A stretch of 64,000 nt of DNA from Brevundimonas sp. UBA5713 (lineage in GTDB: Bacteria > Pseudomonadota > Alphaproteobacteria > Caulobacterales > Caulobacteraceae): positions 8,321 to 72,320 of the forward strand of contig NZ_DIGV01000036.1 of assembly GCF_002419815.1 (NCBI RefSeq). Direction: 5' to 3'. The translations under genes and the position numbers were made by a program. The notes below the pieces were generated by a model. It searched no databases. It was not told the DNA's origin and saw only the letters and a list, made by a program, of their open reading frames with translations. How positions within the stretch are numbered: position 1 is the first letter of the stretch; the number at the start of each line of letters is the position of its first letter. Below are positions 63,370 through 64,000 of this stretch, in pieces.

Positions 63370-63742
63370 CGCCAGACGGTCGGACGGTCGCGTCAGGGCT
63401 TAGCCCCTGCCGAGGAAAGTCCGGGCTCCACGGTGAAAAGGCGGCGGGTAACGCCCGCCCGGGGTGACCCGAGAGACAGTGCCACAGAAAGCAAACCGCC
63501 TCGATCCGTCGGGGTAAGGGTGAAAGGGTGGGGTAAGAGCCCACCGCGTCTTCGGTAACGAAGATGGCAAGGTAAACCTCGCCTGGAGCAAGACCAAATA
63601 GGGACGTCGCGCGGGTTCGCCCGCAGGGTTCACCGCCCCGGACGTCCGGGTAGGTCGCGAGAGCCGCTCAGCAATGGGTGGCCTAGAGGAATGATCGTCA
63701 CCACCTTGGTGGGACAAAACCCGGCTTATAGACCGTCTGGCA
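63370..63742 (+). ncRNA. rnpB: RNase P RNA, bacterial type A
   Basis: The catalytic RNA of RNase P, which trims the 5' leader of pre-tRNAs. The conserved core GAGGAAAGTCCGGGCTCC (from about 63412) and the AGAGGAATGATCG element near the 3' end (63685-63697) are both present. The closing stem is CCAGACGGTC (63372-63381) with GACCGTCTGG (63731-63740). Length of about 370 bases fits alphaproteobacterial type A RNA. Ends are estimated from this stem. Confidence 0.96.
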
Positions 63743-63762
63743 TTATCGTCCGCAGGCTGAAA

Positions 63763-63880
63763 TGGGATCACCCGCCACCGCCGCGTGGCCTATGGGACGA
63801 AATGGGACGTCGCCTCCGGCCAAGCTTCGGAAATGGGATGGGCGGCCCAGAAAATCGAAATTTTATTTACCTTGATGGGA
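63763..63880 (+). promoter_or_regulatory. Cluster of TGGGA boxes, candidate MraZ-binding leader of the dcw operon
   Basis: Five TGGGA elements occur at 63763, 63793, 63803, 63834 and 63876 in the 258-base stretch after rnpB. The pair at 63793 and 63803 is spaced exactly 10 bases (TGGGA-CGAAA-TGGGA), the repeat seen for the MraZ regulator (TGGGN separated by 5 bases). Two further boxes lie 30 and 31 bases from the pair. No gene starts before 64000. The segment after rnpB holds no other feature I can support; mraZ is the expected next gene. Confidence 0.6.
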
Positions 63881-64000
63881 TAGGCTGACACCACGGGCTC
63901 AATCGTGGCCGTTTCGTGGCAAAGCCCTTTGCTAAGGCCTTGTCTGCGTATCGGAAATCACGATTGGACACAGTTTGCCCACAGGTGGAGCGTTCTGTGT

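Overview
The window reads as a high-GC alphaproteobacterial chromosome segment, most likely from the Caulobacterales (Brevundimonas- or Caulobacter-like). This is inferred from the protein repertoire (Calvin-subtype class II aldolase, PpdK, a DUF1476/zeta-type ATPase inhibitor, ETF-quinone oxidoreductase), the zapA - 6S RNA - 5-formyl-THF cyclo-ligase order, and an AmpD-like amidase followed by rnpB and what looks like the mraZ leader. No phage, plasmid, insertion sequence, CRISPR or rRNA was seen.

Left part (1-19.5 kb): a giant trimeric autotransporter adhesin of about 2,100 residues, split by an apparent one-base frameshift near its N-terminus, then a central-carbon cluster on the minus strand (tkt, gap, pgk, fba) interrupted by an esterase-purT pair and the cstA-ybdD transporter pair. 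On the plus strand lie a DUF4164 gene, zapA, a possible non-AUG small ORF, 6S RNA, the 5-formyl-THF cyclo-ligase gene and a YmdB-like phosphodiesterase gene.

Middle (19.5-38.4 kb): a P450 and a glycosyltransferase, then a loose purine region on the minus strand (purL, purQ, purS, purC, purU, purB) interleaved with small transport, stress and repair genes. PurT (formate-using) and PurU (formate-producing) both occur, so purine synthesis and one-carbon balance are linked here. A two-hairpin guanidine-II (mini-ykkC) riboswitch precedes an SMR/Gdx-type guanidinium exporter. Two DNA glycosylases of less common families and a lytic transglycosylase follow.

Right part (38.4-64 kb): ETF-QO, a TPR protein with ispE, a polysaccharide deacetylase facing an unknown gene, glyQS, ppdK, two tandem beta-barrel outer-membrane paralogues, a FabH-like synthase, a dual-domain KpsC capsule Kdo transferase, a CitE-like lyase, a ROK kinase with a free-methionine-sulfoxide reductase, a tRNA with anticodon CAT, a SIMPL protein, SppA, an amidase, RNase P RNA, and a leader with five TGGGA boxes (two at exactly 10-bp spacing) that suggests the division and cell-wall (dcw) cluster starts just beyond the window.

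The clearest non-coding signals are the guanidine-II riboswitch, 6S RNA with its own promoter and terminator, RNase P RNA, the MraZ-box-like leader, and a perfect hairpin that buries the ribosome-binding site of the esterase-purT pair. I found no convincing wholly new multi-gene system. The most unusual items are listed as findings.
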